Source: Planctomycetota bacterium
GTDB lineage: Bacteria > Planctomycetota > Planctomycetia > Isosphaerales > Isosphaeraceae
Length of the DNA stretch: 9,013 bases
Direction: 5' to 3'
Assembly: GCA_021778575.1 (NCBI GenBank)
Contig: JAJYCH010000129.1
Span: forward strand, 1 to 9,013
Every line of letters begins with the position of its first letter. Position 1 is the first letter of the stretch. The position numbers were made by a program, and so were the translations under genes. This document shows positions 1-7,267 of this stretch, piece after piece. The notes beneath the pieces were generated by a model. It was given only the letters and a program-made list of their open reading frames with translations, made no database searches and had not been told where the DNA came from.

Positions 1-749
1 TTGCTCAGTCCTCGCGCGGCCCAGAGCTTGACCCAGATCACCTGGTCGGGCTTCTTCAGTTCCTTGACATAGACGTCAAGGGCTTGTGAGCTGGTTCCCC
101 CCGCCATTCCCAGAACAATCATCGCGTCGATTCGCGACAGATAATTGTTTTCGAGAATCTTGGGCAGGGAAGACTCGAAGAGAATCCGGGTGTATGCCGT
201 CAAGAATTCCGACTTGTTGGTGGCCCGAGCGTCGAGAATCGGCTTGGTCAAGGCGTCGACCGCCCGCTCAAGACCTCGCGCGGCGGGATCGGTCGGTTTG
301 GCGTTCGCGGGCGGATTGAGGAGGGCGTTCAGGTAATCGCGCCGAGTCAGTTCGGTGGCGAAGTATTCCACGTAACGTTTGAGAAATTCAGGGTCGGTAT
401 TCACGATCCCAGTGGCCATGCTCTGAACCCGCGAACGATCGTCGGGAGGATTGCCCACCTTGATCGCCGGACCCGCGTAATTCATCGGCGAGAAGATCGT
501 CAACGTCTTCTTGGCGTTGGGGTCGGTGAAGACCTCGGTTGTCGGACGTTCCTCGATCGGCTCGTCTTTCGCCTTGTCTTTATCCGACTTCTCGGCCGCC
601 TTTGCCGGATCGGTCGCCGGCTTATCGGTACCCGGTGGTTTGTCGGGCGTCTGAGCCCGGGTCATCGAGGGAGCCCACGCGATCGCCACTATCGCCAGGC
701 ACACCCACGAGAACCCCCGCGGCATCCTCGGGGCTAACGCTTGGATCAT
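1..749 (-). CDS. Secreted protein of unknown function (3' end outside window)
   Basis: The reading frame is open from an ATG at 749 down to the window edge (249 full codons), so the C-terminus is missing. The first ~33 residues form a Sec-type signal peptide: a basic start, a hydrophobic stretch (CLAIVAIAWAP) and a likely cleavage near TRAQ. A Lys/Asp/Pro-rich low-complexity linker (~residues 35-68) follows, then a globular part that looks mainly helical. The last visible ~50 residues (LSRIDAMIVLGMAG...KLWAARGL) have the spacing of a HEAT-like repeat, but this is a pattern impression only. The start at 749 is supported by AAAGG at 759-763, 9 bases upstream. An in-frame ATG at 725 would give a shorter signal peptide but has GAGG directly against it. 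The protein is probably periplasmic or surface exposed. I do not recognise the family. Confidence 0.75.
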   Translation of the reverse strand, partial: MIQALAPRMPRGFSWVCLAIVAIAWAPSMTRAQTPDKPPGTDKPATDPAKAAEKSDKDKAKDEPIEERPTTEVFTDPNAKKTLTIFSPMNYAGPAIKVGNPPDDRSRVQSMATGIVNTDPEFLKRYVEYFATELTRRDYLNALLNPPANAKPTDPAARGLERAVDALTKPILDARATNKSEFLTAYTRILFESSLPKILENNYLSRIDAMIVLGMAGGTSSQALDVYVKELKKPDQVIWVKLWAARGLS

Positions 750-1304
750 GTTCGAGAACCTTTGGTTTAGACCCCCGACGCCGGAAGCAAGGCGAAAGGA
801 TCGTTCGTCAAGTGGATTCGTTCGGATGGAGGGGACGATCGAACGACGACCGTAGCACGCGAGGACACCACGGGAACGATGGGTTCACAAAGATTCCACG
901 GCGGCGATGATCGCTCGATGGCAAGCTTCGCCGGAAACCCTGACCCCCGAAAAATCGGAGATACGACGTCTGAAATAAGGTAACCCGCCGAATTGCCCCT
1001 GTCAAGTTGCCCAGAAACTTGCCCACAGACCCTATCTACCCCAGGTTGTCGCCCCTGGAACGGAACCGAGTCCAGTTTGTCAGTGGCCGTCCGGTCGCGG
1101 CGAAACGGTGTCCTGTTTGACGTCGAACTCGCGAGAAAGTTCCCGAACGGGTTCACAACCGCCAGTTCCGACGGGATTTGCTTGCCGAACCGTTGCCCTT
1201 CCCTCTATTCTAAGAAGAGATTCGTCGAAAAATCCCGCCTCGATGGCCAGAATGGTCGAATCGCCCTCCGACCGGGCCAGCTTTGATCAGGAGCCGCAAC
1301 GGCC
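750..1304. other. Divergent intergenic region, no gene seen
   Basis: About 555 bases separate two divergently transcribed genes. ORFs exist on both strands, but none has a ribosome site, codon periodicity or recognisable domain. The region should hold promoters for both flanking genes. The only repeat noticed is a 10-base direct repeat, GGGTTCACAA, at 881-890 and 1149-1158, each preceded by a GAACG. The 3' part (about 1170-1220) is the least GC-rich and holds the best promoter candidate for the cytochrome gene. Confidence 0.6.
1182..1211 (+). promoter_or_regulatory. Candidate sigma-70-like promoter of the cytochrome gene
   Basis: TTGCCG (1182-1187) and TATTCT (1206-1211) are separated by 18 bases, each matching 4 of 6 positions of the -35 and -10 consensus. 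They lie about 95 bases before the cytochrome start, in the least GC-rich stretch of the intergenic region. Matches of this quality occur by chance, so this is weak. Confidence 0.2.
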
Positions 1305-3134
1305 ATGCCCCAGCGACCGAAGCGACTGTCCCTATCGATTTTGCTGGTCCTCGGATTGCCGGTTTTCACCCTCAGCGCACAGGAATCGACGATCGGTCGC
1401 GACGTCGATCGATCGCCGATCGCGCTGGCGGTCTCGTCGGACGGCAAGCGTATTCTCGTCGCCAACCAGACGGCGGGGTCGGTCTCGCTGATTGACACGG
1501 CCCAGTCAAAGGTCATTCGCGAACAACCGACCGGTGATCGACCGATCAGCGTCGCCCTGAGCCGGGATGGTAGGACCGGAGTCGTTGCCCACTGGTTCGG
1601 CTCCGACCTGGCGGTTCTCGACCTGACCGACGATCAGCTTCAAATCAAGGCTCGGATTGAGGTTGGGCCGGAACCCCGAGGCGTGGTTTTGATGCCCGAT
1701 GGCTCGACCGCCTTCGTCTCGATCGGCGTGGCGAACGAGGTTGTTCGAGTCGACCTGGCCACGCGGAAGGTGACGGGGCGAGTCGCGGTCGGTCGGGAAC
1801 CTCGGGGAATCGCGCTGACGCCCGACCAGTCAAAACTGGTCGTGGGCAATTCGCGAGGTCAGTCGATCTCGGTCATCGACCTGACCCGGTTTGCCGTCGA
1901 TCGGACGTTGCCCATGCAGGCCGACAACCTCCGGCAAGTCGCCGTGAGTCCCGACGGGAAAACGGCTTACGTGGCCGCGATGAACAACCGAGGCCGGGCG
2001 ACGACGGTCAACAACATCGACCTTGGCTGGGTTCTCGGGCAGCGAATCGAACGGGTCCGGATCGATGGTTCCGAGCCCGTGGAGAACCTGACGCTCGACC
2101 CCCGAGGCGACGCGGCGGGGGACGCTCACGGCCTGGCGATTGGCGACGGCGGCAAACTTCTCGCCGTCAGCAACGGCGGCACGCATGACATCATGCTTTT
2201 TCGCGACGGAAAGTCGGGCCTTCCCTGGGCGGAAGGGGTCGGTCGCGACCTGATGCCCGCGAACCTCGTGCAAGACAAGACCCGGTACCGCAGGATCATG
2301 GTGACGGGTCGGCCCACCGAGCTGGCTTTTGCCCCTGATGGGATCACGCTTTACGTCGCGAATTACCTGGCCAACGCCGTTCAGGTCATCAATACCGCCA
2401 CGGGAGTGATCACCCGGACCATCGATCTCGGCGGACCGGAGACTCCTTCGCTGGCGAGGCAAGGCGAGGCTCTGTTTCACGACGCGTTCCGGTCGTCAAA
2501 CCACTGGTATAGCTGCAATACCTGTCATTCCGAAGGACACACCGGGGGCCTCGACTTCGACACCCTGAACGACGGCTGGCAGGATCGGAGCGCCAACCAT
2601 CTCCGGAGCCGCAAGAAGGCTCCGACCCTCCGACGGGTGGCGCAAACCGGCCCTTGGACCTGGCACGGCTGGCAGGACGACCTCGACGATGCCATGGTCG
2701 AGTCGTTCACCAAGAGCATGCAAGGCAACAAGCCCGCCCCGGCCGAAGTCAAGGCGCTCGTGGCCTATCTCGGCACGCTCGAATTTCCCAAAAACCCGTA
2801 TCGCGAGCCCGACGGCAGTTTGACACCCGCCGCGAAGCGTGGCGAGACCTTGTTCCGCTCGAAAAAGGCCAATTGCGCATCGTGCCACGGTGGGGCGGAA
2901 CTGTCGGACGGCAAGATCCATGACGTCGGTCTGAACGAAGACGGCGACGTCTACAAAGGGCACAATCCCCCCTCGCTTCGGGGGGTCTACGACAAGGACC
3001 CTTACCTGCACGACGGCCGGGCCAAGACGCTCCGCGACGCCTTGACCGGCGACCATGCCCCCGAATCGCTGGGCGGAGCGCCGATCTCGGCGCAAGAACT
3101 GGACGACCTGATCGCTTATCTCAAGAGCCTGTAA
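1305..3134 (+). CDS. Secreted YVTN beta-propeller / di-haem cytochrome c peroxidase-like fusion protein
   Basis: A 609-residue protein. Residues 1-25 are a Sec signal peptide ending near LSAQ, so haem attachment would be periplasmic. Residues ~35-375 carry YVTN/NHL-type propeller blades with repeated SPDGK-YVA-VIDL patterns (for example VSPDGKTAYVA and APDGITLYVAN); about seven can be counted. The C-terminal ~230 residues are a di-haem domain of the CCP/MauG kind. It has two CXXCH haem sites, CNTCH at 404-408 and CASCH at 524-528. Each is followed by a related motif: PWTWHG (450-455) after the first and PYLHDG (566-571) after the second, the latter typical of CCP/MauG C-termini. An electron-transfer, peroxidase or oxidase role follows from the family; the substrate cannot be told. 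The ATG at 1305 has CAGGAG at 1288-1293, 11 bases upstream. The stop overlaps the next ORF (TAATG), which suggests co-transcription with the GGDEF gene. Confidence 0.9.
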   Translation: MPQRPKRLSLSILLVLGLPVFTLSAQESTIGRDVDRSPIALAVSSDGKRILVANQTAGSVSLIDTAQSKVIREQPTGDRPISVALSRDGRTGVVAHWFGSDLAVLDLTDDQLQIKARIEVGPEPRGVVLMPDGSTAFVSIGVANEVVRVDLATRKVTGRVAVGREPRGIALTPDQSKLVVGNSRGQSISVIDLTRFAVDRTLPMQADNLRQVAVSPDGKTAYVAAMNNRGRATTVNNIDLGWVLGQRIERVRIDGSEPVENLTLDPRGDAAGDAHGLAIGDGGKLLAVSNGGTHDIMLFRDGKSGLPWAEGVGRDLMPANLVQDKTRYRRIMVTGRPTELAFAPDGITLYVANYLANAVQVINTATGVITRTIDLGGPETPSLARQGEALFHDAFRSSNHWYSCNTCHSEGHTGGLDFDTLNDGWQDRSANHLRSRKKAPTLRRVAQTGPWTWHGWQDDLDDAMVESFTKSMQGNKPAPAEVKALVAYLGTLEFPKNPYREPDGSLTPAAKRGETLFRSKKANCASCHGGAELSDGKIHDVGLNEDGDVYKGHNPPSLRGVYDKDPYLHDGRAKTLRDALTGDHAPESLGGAPISAQELDDLIAYLKSL

Positions 3135-3220
3135 TGAGTTCCGTGGAGCCGATCGTGGACGAGCCAACGATCAAGCCGTGCGGGTCGGCGATCCCCAAGA
3201 TCCGACGGAACTACGGATGA
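3134..3220 (+). CDS. Possible 28-residue ORF coupling the cytochrome and GGDEF genes
   Basis: A 28-codon frame starts inside the cytochrome stop codon (TAATG, 3132-3136) and ends in a TGA that overlaps the GGDEF gene's ATG (ATGA, 3217-3220). It fills the whole gap between the two genes. Of its 27 codons after the start, 23 end in G or C, like the real genes here. The peptide (starts MSSVEPIVDEPT, ends IRRNYG) has no signal sequence, membrane segment or known motif, and one Cys. There is no strong ribosome site of its own, so translation would rely on reinitiation by ribosomes finishing the cytochrome. It could be a functional small protein, a leader that only passes ribosomes to the cyclase, or chance. 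Confidence 0.4.
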   Translation: MSSVEPIVDEPTIKPCGSAIPKIRRNYG

Positions 3221-3840
3221 ACCGGTGGTCGACAACCCCGAATTGGGTCCTGTCCATCTTGGGCGTGACCGCGATTTTCCTGGCGGGTCGATCTGTTGGT
3301 TCCGGAGGGGCCGCCTTCGTGGCCGCTCTCTTTTTCGTCCTGATTTTCTATCGTTCCAGGGAACTCGTTCAATCGGTCCGCGACCTTGAAAAACTGGTCC
3401 GGACCGACGACCTCACCGGCCTGGCCAACGACCGGAGCTTTCGCGAGGTTTTCACCCAACGAAGCTCCAGCCTGATTCTTTTCGACCTCGACCAGTTCAA
3501 AACTTATAACGACGCGTTCGGCCATCCGGCCGGCGATGTTATTTTACGGAACCTGGGAGAGATTCTTGGCCAAAAGCTCACGTGTTTCCGGCTAGGGGGA
3601 GACGAGTTCGCCGTGATTGTTGCCGGTGACGATTTCCAAAGTCCCGAGGTGATCGCCGAGTTGCTCCGGCGCAAGATCCGTGATCAGCCCTGGCCCAACC
3701 GACCGATCACCGCGAGTTTCGGGATCGCGCTGGCAGATCCGCAGATAGAACCAGCAACCCTCCGTGACCGCGCCGACAAGGCTCTGTACCAGGCCAAACG
3801 TGAAGGTGGAGACAGGGTTTGCATCTTCCGAGCGAGTTAA
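3217..3840 (+). CDS. Membrane-anchored diguanylate cyclase (GGDEF domain)
   Basis: A 207-residue protein that should make cyclic di-GMP from two GTP. Two hydrophobic segments (~10-24 and ~30-45) form a short membrane hairpin with no periplasmic sensor domain between them. A short helix (~47-62) leads to the GGDEF domain (~62-205). Visible signature residues are DDLTGLAN (64-71), the metal-binding Asp in FDLD (D90), N98 and D107 of the guanine pocket (GHPAGD), and an intact GGDEF at 127-131. The allosteric RxxD inhibitory site normally five residues before GGDEF is absent (GQKL there), and the segment before GGDEF looks shortened. The ATG at 3217 is chosen because it overlaps the preceding short ORF's stop and lies just before the first membrane segment. 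A GTG at 3178 would add 13 polar residues. Likely co-transcribed with the cytochrome. Confidence 0.88.
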   Translation: MNRWSTTPNWVLSILGVTAIFLAGRSVGSGGAAFVAALFFVLIFYRSRELVQSVRDLEKLVRTDDLTGLANDRSFREVFTQRSSSLILFDLDQFKTYNDAFGHPAGDVILRNLGEILGQKLTCFRLGGDEFAVIVAGDDFQSPEVIAELLRRKIRDQPWPNRPITASFGIALADPQIEPATLRDRADKALYQAKREGGDRVCIFRAS

Positions 3841-3852
3841 GCTGGGGGTCAC

Positions 3853-4908
3853 TTACTCCCCAATCCCAACCTCAACAGGCCGACGAAGCCCCATGCCTCG
3901 GGCCAGACCTGCCCGCTTCGCGTCTTCCAGGGCCGCAAAAATCGACACGATTGGTGGAGGATGGACCAGACCGAACACCCGATCGGCCCGATCCCCTTTG
4001 ATATACAGCTTGAGAAACCCGCCCGCGATCGCCGCGCCCGAGACCTCGATCCATCGTCCGCCGGAAACCCGGTCGCAGACCCCGGCCGTCCAGACCAACG
4101 GCCGTTCCAGGAACTCCGCTAGCGGAAAGATCCCCATCGGCCAACCCGTGACCCGACCCACCAGCCGGGCCATCGCGGCGAAGCTCAGGTATGGACCCAC
4201 CAGGGCGTAACGCTGACCAGGCTCGCCGCGCTCGATCGCCCGACGATGAGCCAGGGCCGCGACCGACGCATCCACGACCGGTATCCCGCCGCCGGGCAAA
4301 AAGGCCACCGGGCTCCGCGCCATCACCAGCAACAGACTGGTCGAGGTCGGCTTCGGGTCGCGAGGGCCGATCACCATACCGGGACAGAGGGCGATGCCGG
4401 GCAGTTTCCCCCCCAGCCCATCCAGGACGATCGCCTCGGCCTCGCGCTTGGTTTGCTCATACGGCGACCGAACGCTAGTCAGATTCCAGGCGGTCGACTC
4501 GTCGGCCGGAGCCTCGACCGTCCCGGCGGCCAGCGTGTGCGTGGTCGAGGTGTAGACGAACCGCTCGATACCACTGGCGACAGCATCGGCGAGCAAACCG
4601 CGCGTGGCCTCGACGTTCACCGCCCGCCCATCGCCTTGAGGATCGGCCCCCAGACTGACCCAACTGGCCGTGTGAACGACGGCCCTGACGTTTCTTAATC
4701 CGCGTCGCCGATCCGCGGCGACCCGGAGATCGCCCGACACCCACTCAATCGCCGGGTCTCCGGGGCGTTCTTCCGCCGGTCGACGGGTCAGCCCCTTCAC
4801 CGGATGGCCGGCTCGCGCCAGCTCGCGAGCGACATGCCCACCCAGAAATCCCGACGCACCGGTCACCAGTACCGGCCAATCCTCGGGTCGAAGCGCGTCA
4901 GGCCACAC
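3853..4908 (-). CDS. Extended short-chain dehydrogenase/reductase (NAD-dependent epimerase / dihydroflavonol reductase-like, HpnA-like)
   Basis: A 351-residue cytoplasmic oxidoreductase. The Rossmann nucleotide-binding motif is TGASGFLG at 16-23 (GxxGxxG). The acidic D60-L61 and the VHTAS strand (78-82) are where this family has them. The catalytic set appears as S121 or T122 in VYTSTT, Y150 and K154 (YEQTK). Two Arg after the second strand (R42, R43) favour NADPH over NADH; this is inference. The GPRDPKPTSTS stretch resembles the GPRD.KPT signature of HpnA and dihydroflavonol-4-reductase-like proteins, so a sugar or steroid/flavonoid-like substrate is possible. No hopanoid gene is seen nearby, so the name hpnA is not assigned. 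The start is a GTG two bases after the S49 gene's TGA (TGAGCGTG), which suggests translational coupling. The stop faces the GGDEF stop across 12 bases, with no hairpin terminator visible. Confidence 0.88.
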   Translation of the reverse strand: MWPDALRPEDWPVLVTGASGFLGGHVARELARAGHPVKGLTRRPAEERPGDPAIEWVSGDLRVAADRRRGLRNVRAVVHTASWVSLGADPQGDGRAVNVEATRGLLADAVASGIERFVYTSTTHTLAAGTVEAPADESTAWNLTSVRSPYEQTKREAEAIVLDGLGGKLPGIALCPGMVIGPRDPKPTSTSLLLVMARSPVAFLPGGGIPVVDASVAALAHRRAIERGEPGQRYALVGPYLSFAAMARLVGRVTGWPMGIFPLAEFLERPLVWTAGVCDRVSGGRWIEVSGAAIAGGFLKLYIKGDRADRVFGLVHPPPIVSIFAALEDAKRAGLARGMGLRRPVEVGIGE

Positions 4909-4910
4909 GC

Positions 4911-6023
4911 TCAGTGCCCCGCCTGGCGGAAGATGGTGGGGTCGGGCTGCCAGAGGTAGAGGAATGTGGGAGCCTTGGCTCGATCCAGTCCCGGATAGCT
5001 GAACGGCACGATGTCGCCCTGGATCGGCTGATTGGGTGTGATGGCATAGAGCGAATGGGTCGGATAGCCCGACCGCTGAAAAATCACGACCTCGGACTGT
5101 TTGGTTCCGCCCAGTCGTTCCGCCTCCAAGATCGCCTCGTGGACATAGCCGAGCCGATCGACCAGGTGGTGAGCGAGCGCCTGATTCGCCGGGACGATTC
5201 GCCCATCGTCGATCGACTTCCAGTCGTCGGCGTTCATCATCGGCCGACGGCCGGCGACTCGATCGCGGAATCGGCTGCGGAATCCATCGACAATCTCCTG
5301 GAGGATCTTGCGTGACTCGTCATCCAGCGGCGCGGTCACGCTGCCCATGTCGATCATCGGTCCCGCCTTGATCGGTTCGCTCGACAGGTTGAGCTGGGCC
5401 ATCGCATCTTGCAAATTATAATGATTGATCAGGGCACCCATCGAACCTGTCACGGTCGTGGGCATGGCGACGATTTCATCGGCTCCCACGGCCAGATAAT
5501 AAGCTCCCGCCGTGGCGACGTCCATCAGGCAAGCGACGACCGGCTTGGACGATTCATCCCGAAATCGGCGAAGCTCATCAGCCATGATATCGCAGGCGCT
5601 CACCCCTCCGCCCGGGCTGTTGATCCGGATGACAATCGCCTTGACCCGGGAATCGCTCGCGGCGGCTTCGAGCTTCTCGCGAAATGAGGCGACGGGGTTC
5701 TCGCCAACCGAGTACAACCCGGTCATATTCTGGTTGAACAGCAAACCATCAACGTCAATCAGCCCGATCCTTGCCGAATCCCCGCCCGCGCTGGCTGCCC
5801 TGACGACCACCGGCACCATCGGTCCCGGGTCGGGCGCGGTGGGCAGTTTCACGTCGATCGCGCCTTTGACCGACGCCTCCCCGCTCACCCGGGCGTCCGC
5901 ATTGACTTGGCCGGAACCGGTGAATTGGCCCGAAATTGGCAAGGGATGACAGCCCGAGAGGCCGATCATCACCCACCAGAGGAATGCCAATCCGGCGAGT
6001 CGTCCTCGGTTCAGTCGCAACAT
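4911..6023 (-). CDS. S49-family (SppA-like) lipoprotein, probably lacking the catalytic dyad
   Basis: A 370-residue, single-domain SppA-type protein. Residues 1-24 are a lipoprotein signal ending in the lipobox LSGC (22-25), so it should be a membrane-anchored lipoprotein. Residues ~30-80 are a variable Gly/Val-rich linker. The S49 fold follows (~85-310): INSPGGG (134-140), ATAGAYY (170-176), TVTGSMGALI (190-199), IKAGP (218-222) and PLDDESRKILQEIVDGF. Active single-domain SppA (Bacillus) uses Ser in ASGGYY and Lys in KSGxxKD, 52 residues apart. An ungapped alignment here puts Ala172 and Ile224 at those places, also 52 apart, with Thr171 next to Ala172. It may be a pseudopeptidase, or use Thr171 by a changed register. 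The ATG at 6023 is preferred over 6050 because GAGG lies upstream and the signal peptide is compact. It is first in a pair with the reductase gene. Confidence 0.85.
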   Translation of the reverse strand: MLRLNRGRLAGLAFLWWVMIGLSGCHPLPISGQFTGSGQVNADARVSGEASVKGAIDVKLPTAPDPGPMVPVVVRAASAGGDSARIGLIDVDGLLFNQNMTGLYSVGENPVASFREKLEAAASDSRVKAIVIRINSPGGGVSACDIMADELRRFRDESSKPVVACLMDVATAGAYYLAVGADEIVAMPTTVTGSMGALINHYNLQDAMAQLNLSSEPIKAGPMIDMGSVTAPLDDESRKILQEIVDGFRSRFRDRVAGRRPMMNADDWKSIDDGRIVPANQALAHHLVDRLGYVHEAILEAERLGGTKQSEVVIFQRSGYPTHSLYAITPNQPIQGDIVPFSYPGLDRAKAPTFLYLWQPDPTIFRQAGH

Positions 6024-6027
6024 ACGT

Positions 6028-6031
6028 CCTC
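6028..6031 (-). promoter_or_regulatory. Ribosome binding site deciding the S49 gene start
   Basis: GAGG on the minus strand lies 4 bases before the ATG at 6023. The in-frame ATG at 6050 has only a weak GCGGG before it. The spacing is a little short, but together with the compact lipoprotein signal it favours 6023 as the start. Confidence 0.45.
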
Positions 6032-6200
6032 GACTCGTTCGGAGAATCATCCCGCGATTCCGGTGAACGGCCGCCCCTGTCGAGCAGCCGTCTTGCGGGG
6101 AATCACCACCGAGCTTATTGAGATTCGCTCCTTACTATCAGATCGGACCGGGGCGGCGAAAACTTGCCCTTGCAATCGATCCCAACAGGATTATCGGCCC

Positions 6201-7091
6201 ATGCCGCGTTATTGGTCCGCCTTGATCTTCGTTCTGGCGTCCTCGCTCCACGTCGAAGACCCCGAAAACCCGGTCTTCCGCTCGATCATGGCCGACGGCC
6301 TGAGCCGAAACGGGACGACCGTGCGTCTCCCTCAACCGACGTTGCTCGATGCACAAAGTCCCGAGCAAACCAAAAATGCGCTTAAAACAATTGCCGGTGA
6401 CGATCGGGCCGTGCAGGAACTCCTTCGTGATTCGATCACCGCTCCGTTCATCTTGAAGACTCGCGACGTCAAAGCCGGCGATGCGATCATCCGCTCCGTC
6501 GATCTCTACTTTGTCGTCTACGCCTCATTGAATGAAATCGATCCCGACAAGATCCTCCAGCGGCCAGGCGCCGAGCCCGTTGAAGTCGGCAACATGCGCT
6601 TTCAAACCCGACGGCTCACCGATCAAGAACTTGCCGAGAAAAGGTTCGCGCCTCTCGCGGCCGTTGCCGGGCGAACCGAATGGGTGACCCACCAGAGCGG
6701 CCGGCTGCTCGACCGGATCGTCGTGGAGTCCACCGATCGCGCCGTCTTCACCCGGACCGCCGAATCCTGCCTGATCGCCATCCGGACCGATCCCGCCTTC
6801 GACTCCGACACAAAATTCCCGAACCGCTGGGCCACCCTGAGTCGTAAAGGGACTGTCGAGACCGAAGGTCCAGCTCAACCCTATGGCGGAAGCGCCGCCT
6901 ATCTCAAGATCACCCGACTCGCCGGTGAGAGCGGAGCGTTGTTCGTCGAGACCCACATGGCGTTCATCGAGCCGAACGACTGGTTTCAAGGCAACCCGAT
7001 CCTGCGCTCCAAGTTCAGCGTCATCGCACAGGACCAGATCCGTCGTCTCCGCCGCGAAATCCAGAAGAACCGTCGCAACCCCAAACCATGA
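6201..7091 (+). CDS. Probable secreted protein of unknown function
   Basis: A 296-residue protein whose first ~16 residues (MPRYWSALIFVLASSL) look like a short signal peptide or membrane anchor. The rest is soluble, with a single Cys in AESCLIAI and a mixed alpha/beta appearance. A Trp-containing PNDWFQGNP segment lies near the C-terminus, and the tail is strongly basic (RRLRREIQKNRRNPKP). The frame stays open upstream to 5907. The ATG at 6201 is chosen because AGGA at 6187-6190 lies 10 bases upstream and the hydrophobic leader begins right there; the upstream extension overlaps the 5' end of the divergent S49 gene and has no leader. I do not recognise a family. The 177 bases between this start and 6023 must hold divergent promoters, but no convincing -35/-10 pair was found there. 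Confidence 0.8.
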   Translation: MPRYWSALIFVLASSLHVEDPENPVFRSIMADGLSRNGTTVRLPQPTLLDAQSPEQTKNALKTIAGDDRAVQELLRDSITAPFILKTRDVKAGDAIIRSVDLYFVVYASLNEIDPDKILQRPGAEPVEVGNMRFQTRRLTDQELAEKRFAPLAAVAGRTEWVTHQSGRLLDRIVVESTDRAVFTRTAESCLIAIRTDPAFDSDTKFPNRWATLSRKGTVETEGPAQPYGGSAAYLKITRLAGESGALFVETHMAFIEPNDWFQGNPILRSKFSVIAQDQIRRLRREIQKNRRNPKP

Positions 7092-7227
7092 TGTCGTCTG
7101 ACTCCAGAAACCCAAACCGCGTGACTTGACCAGAGTCCGAAAATCATCCGCCGCTCGACAACCTGGGTAATCTGGCGAAATTATACATGTTATGATTGGC
7201 TCAAGCGGTGGACTTTGTCCAAATGGT

Positions 7228-7257
7228 TTGACGAGTCGGATTGTATCAACCGATAAA
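7228..7257 (+). promoter_or_regulatory. Candidate promoter of the tandem FMN-domain gene
   Basis: TTGACG (7228-7233, five of six -35 positions) and GATAAA (7252-7257, four of six -10 positions) are 18 bases apart in the AT-rich stretch. Transcription would begin near 7264 and give a leader of about 135 bases that carries the hairpin at 7302-7369. Confidence 0.35.
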
Positions 7258-7267
7258 AGATTGGATA

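Noticed and set aside
767..1156. 129-codon minus-strand ORF in the divergent gap
   Set aside because: It has no ribosome site, signal or domain, and its composition looks like a chance frame in GC-rich DNA. The overlapping plus-strand ORFs there are equally featureless.
1388..1428. Cluster of GATCG/CGATCG words at the start of the cytochrome gene
   Set aside because: The same words are scattered through all genes here and follow from Asp, Ile, Arg and Ser codon preference; no regular spacing suggests a site array.
1830..3167. Two long antisense ORFs (216 and 223 codons) opposite the cytochrome gene
   Set aside because: The plus strand encodes clear propeller and haem motifs. The antisense frames mirror its codon bias and show no domain.
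3841..3852. Possible bidirectional terminator between the convergent stops
   Set aside because: Only 12 bases are present, with no dyad or T-run.
4191..4744. Several plus- and minus-frame ORFs over the reductase gene
   Set aside because: They are Arg/Pro-rich shadows of the reductase reading frame, which carries all the family motifs.
6118..6138. TTGAGA and TACTAT resembling a plus-strand promoter
   Set aside because: Only 9 bases separate the two boxes, which is too short for a sigma-70 promoter.
5907..6200. N-terminal extension of the secreted protein up to an ATG at 5907
   Set aside because: It overlaps the 5' end of the S49 lipoprotein gene, has no hydrophobic leader, and the ATG at 6201 has a good ribosome site and a leader.
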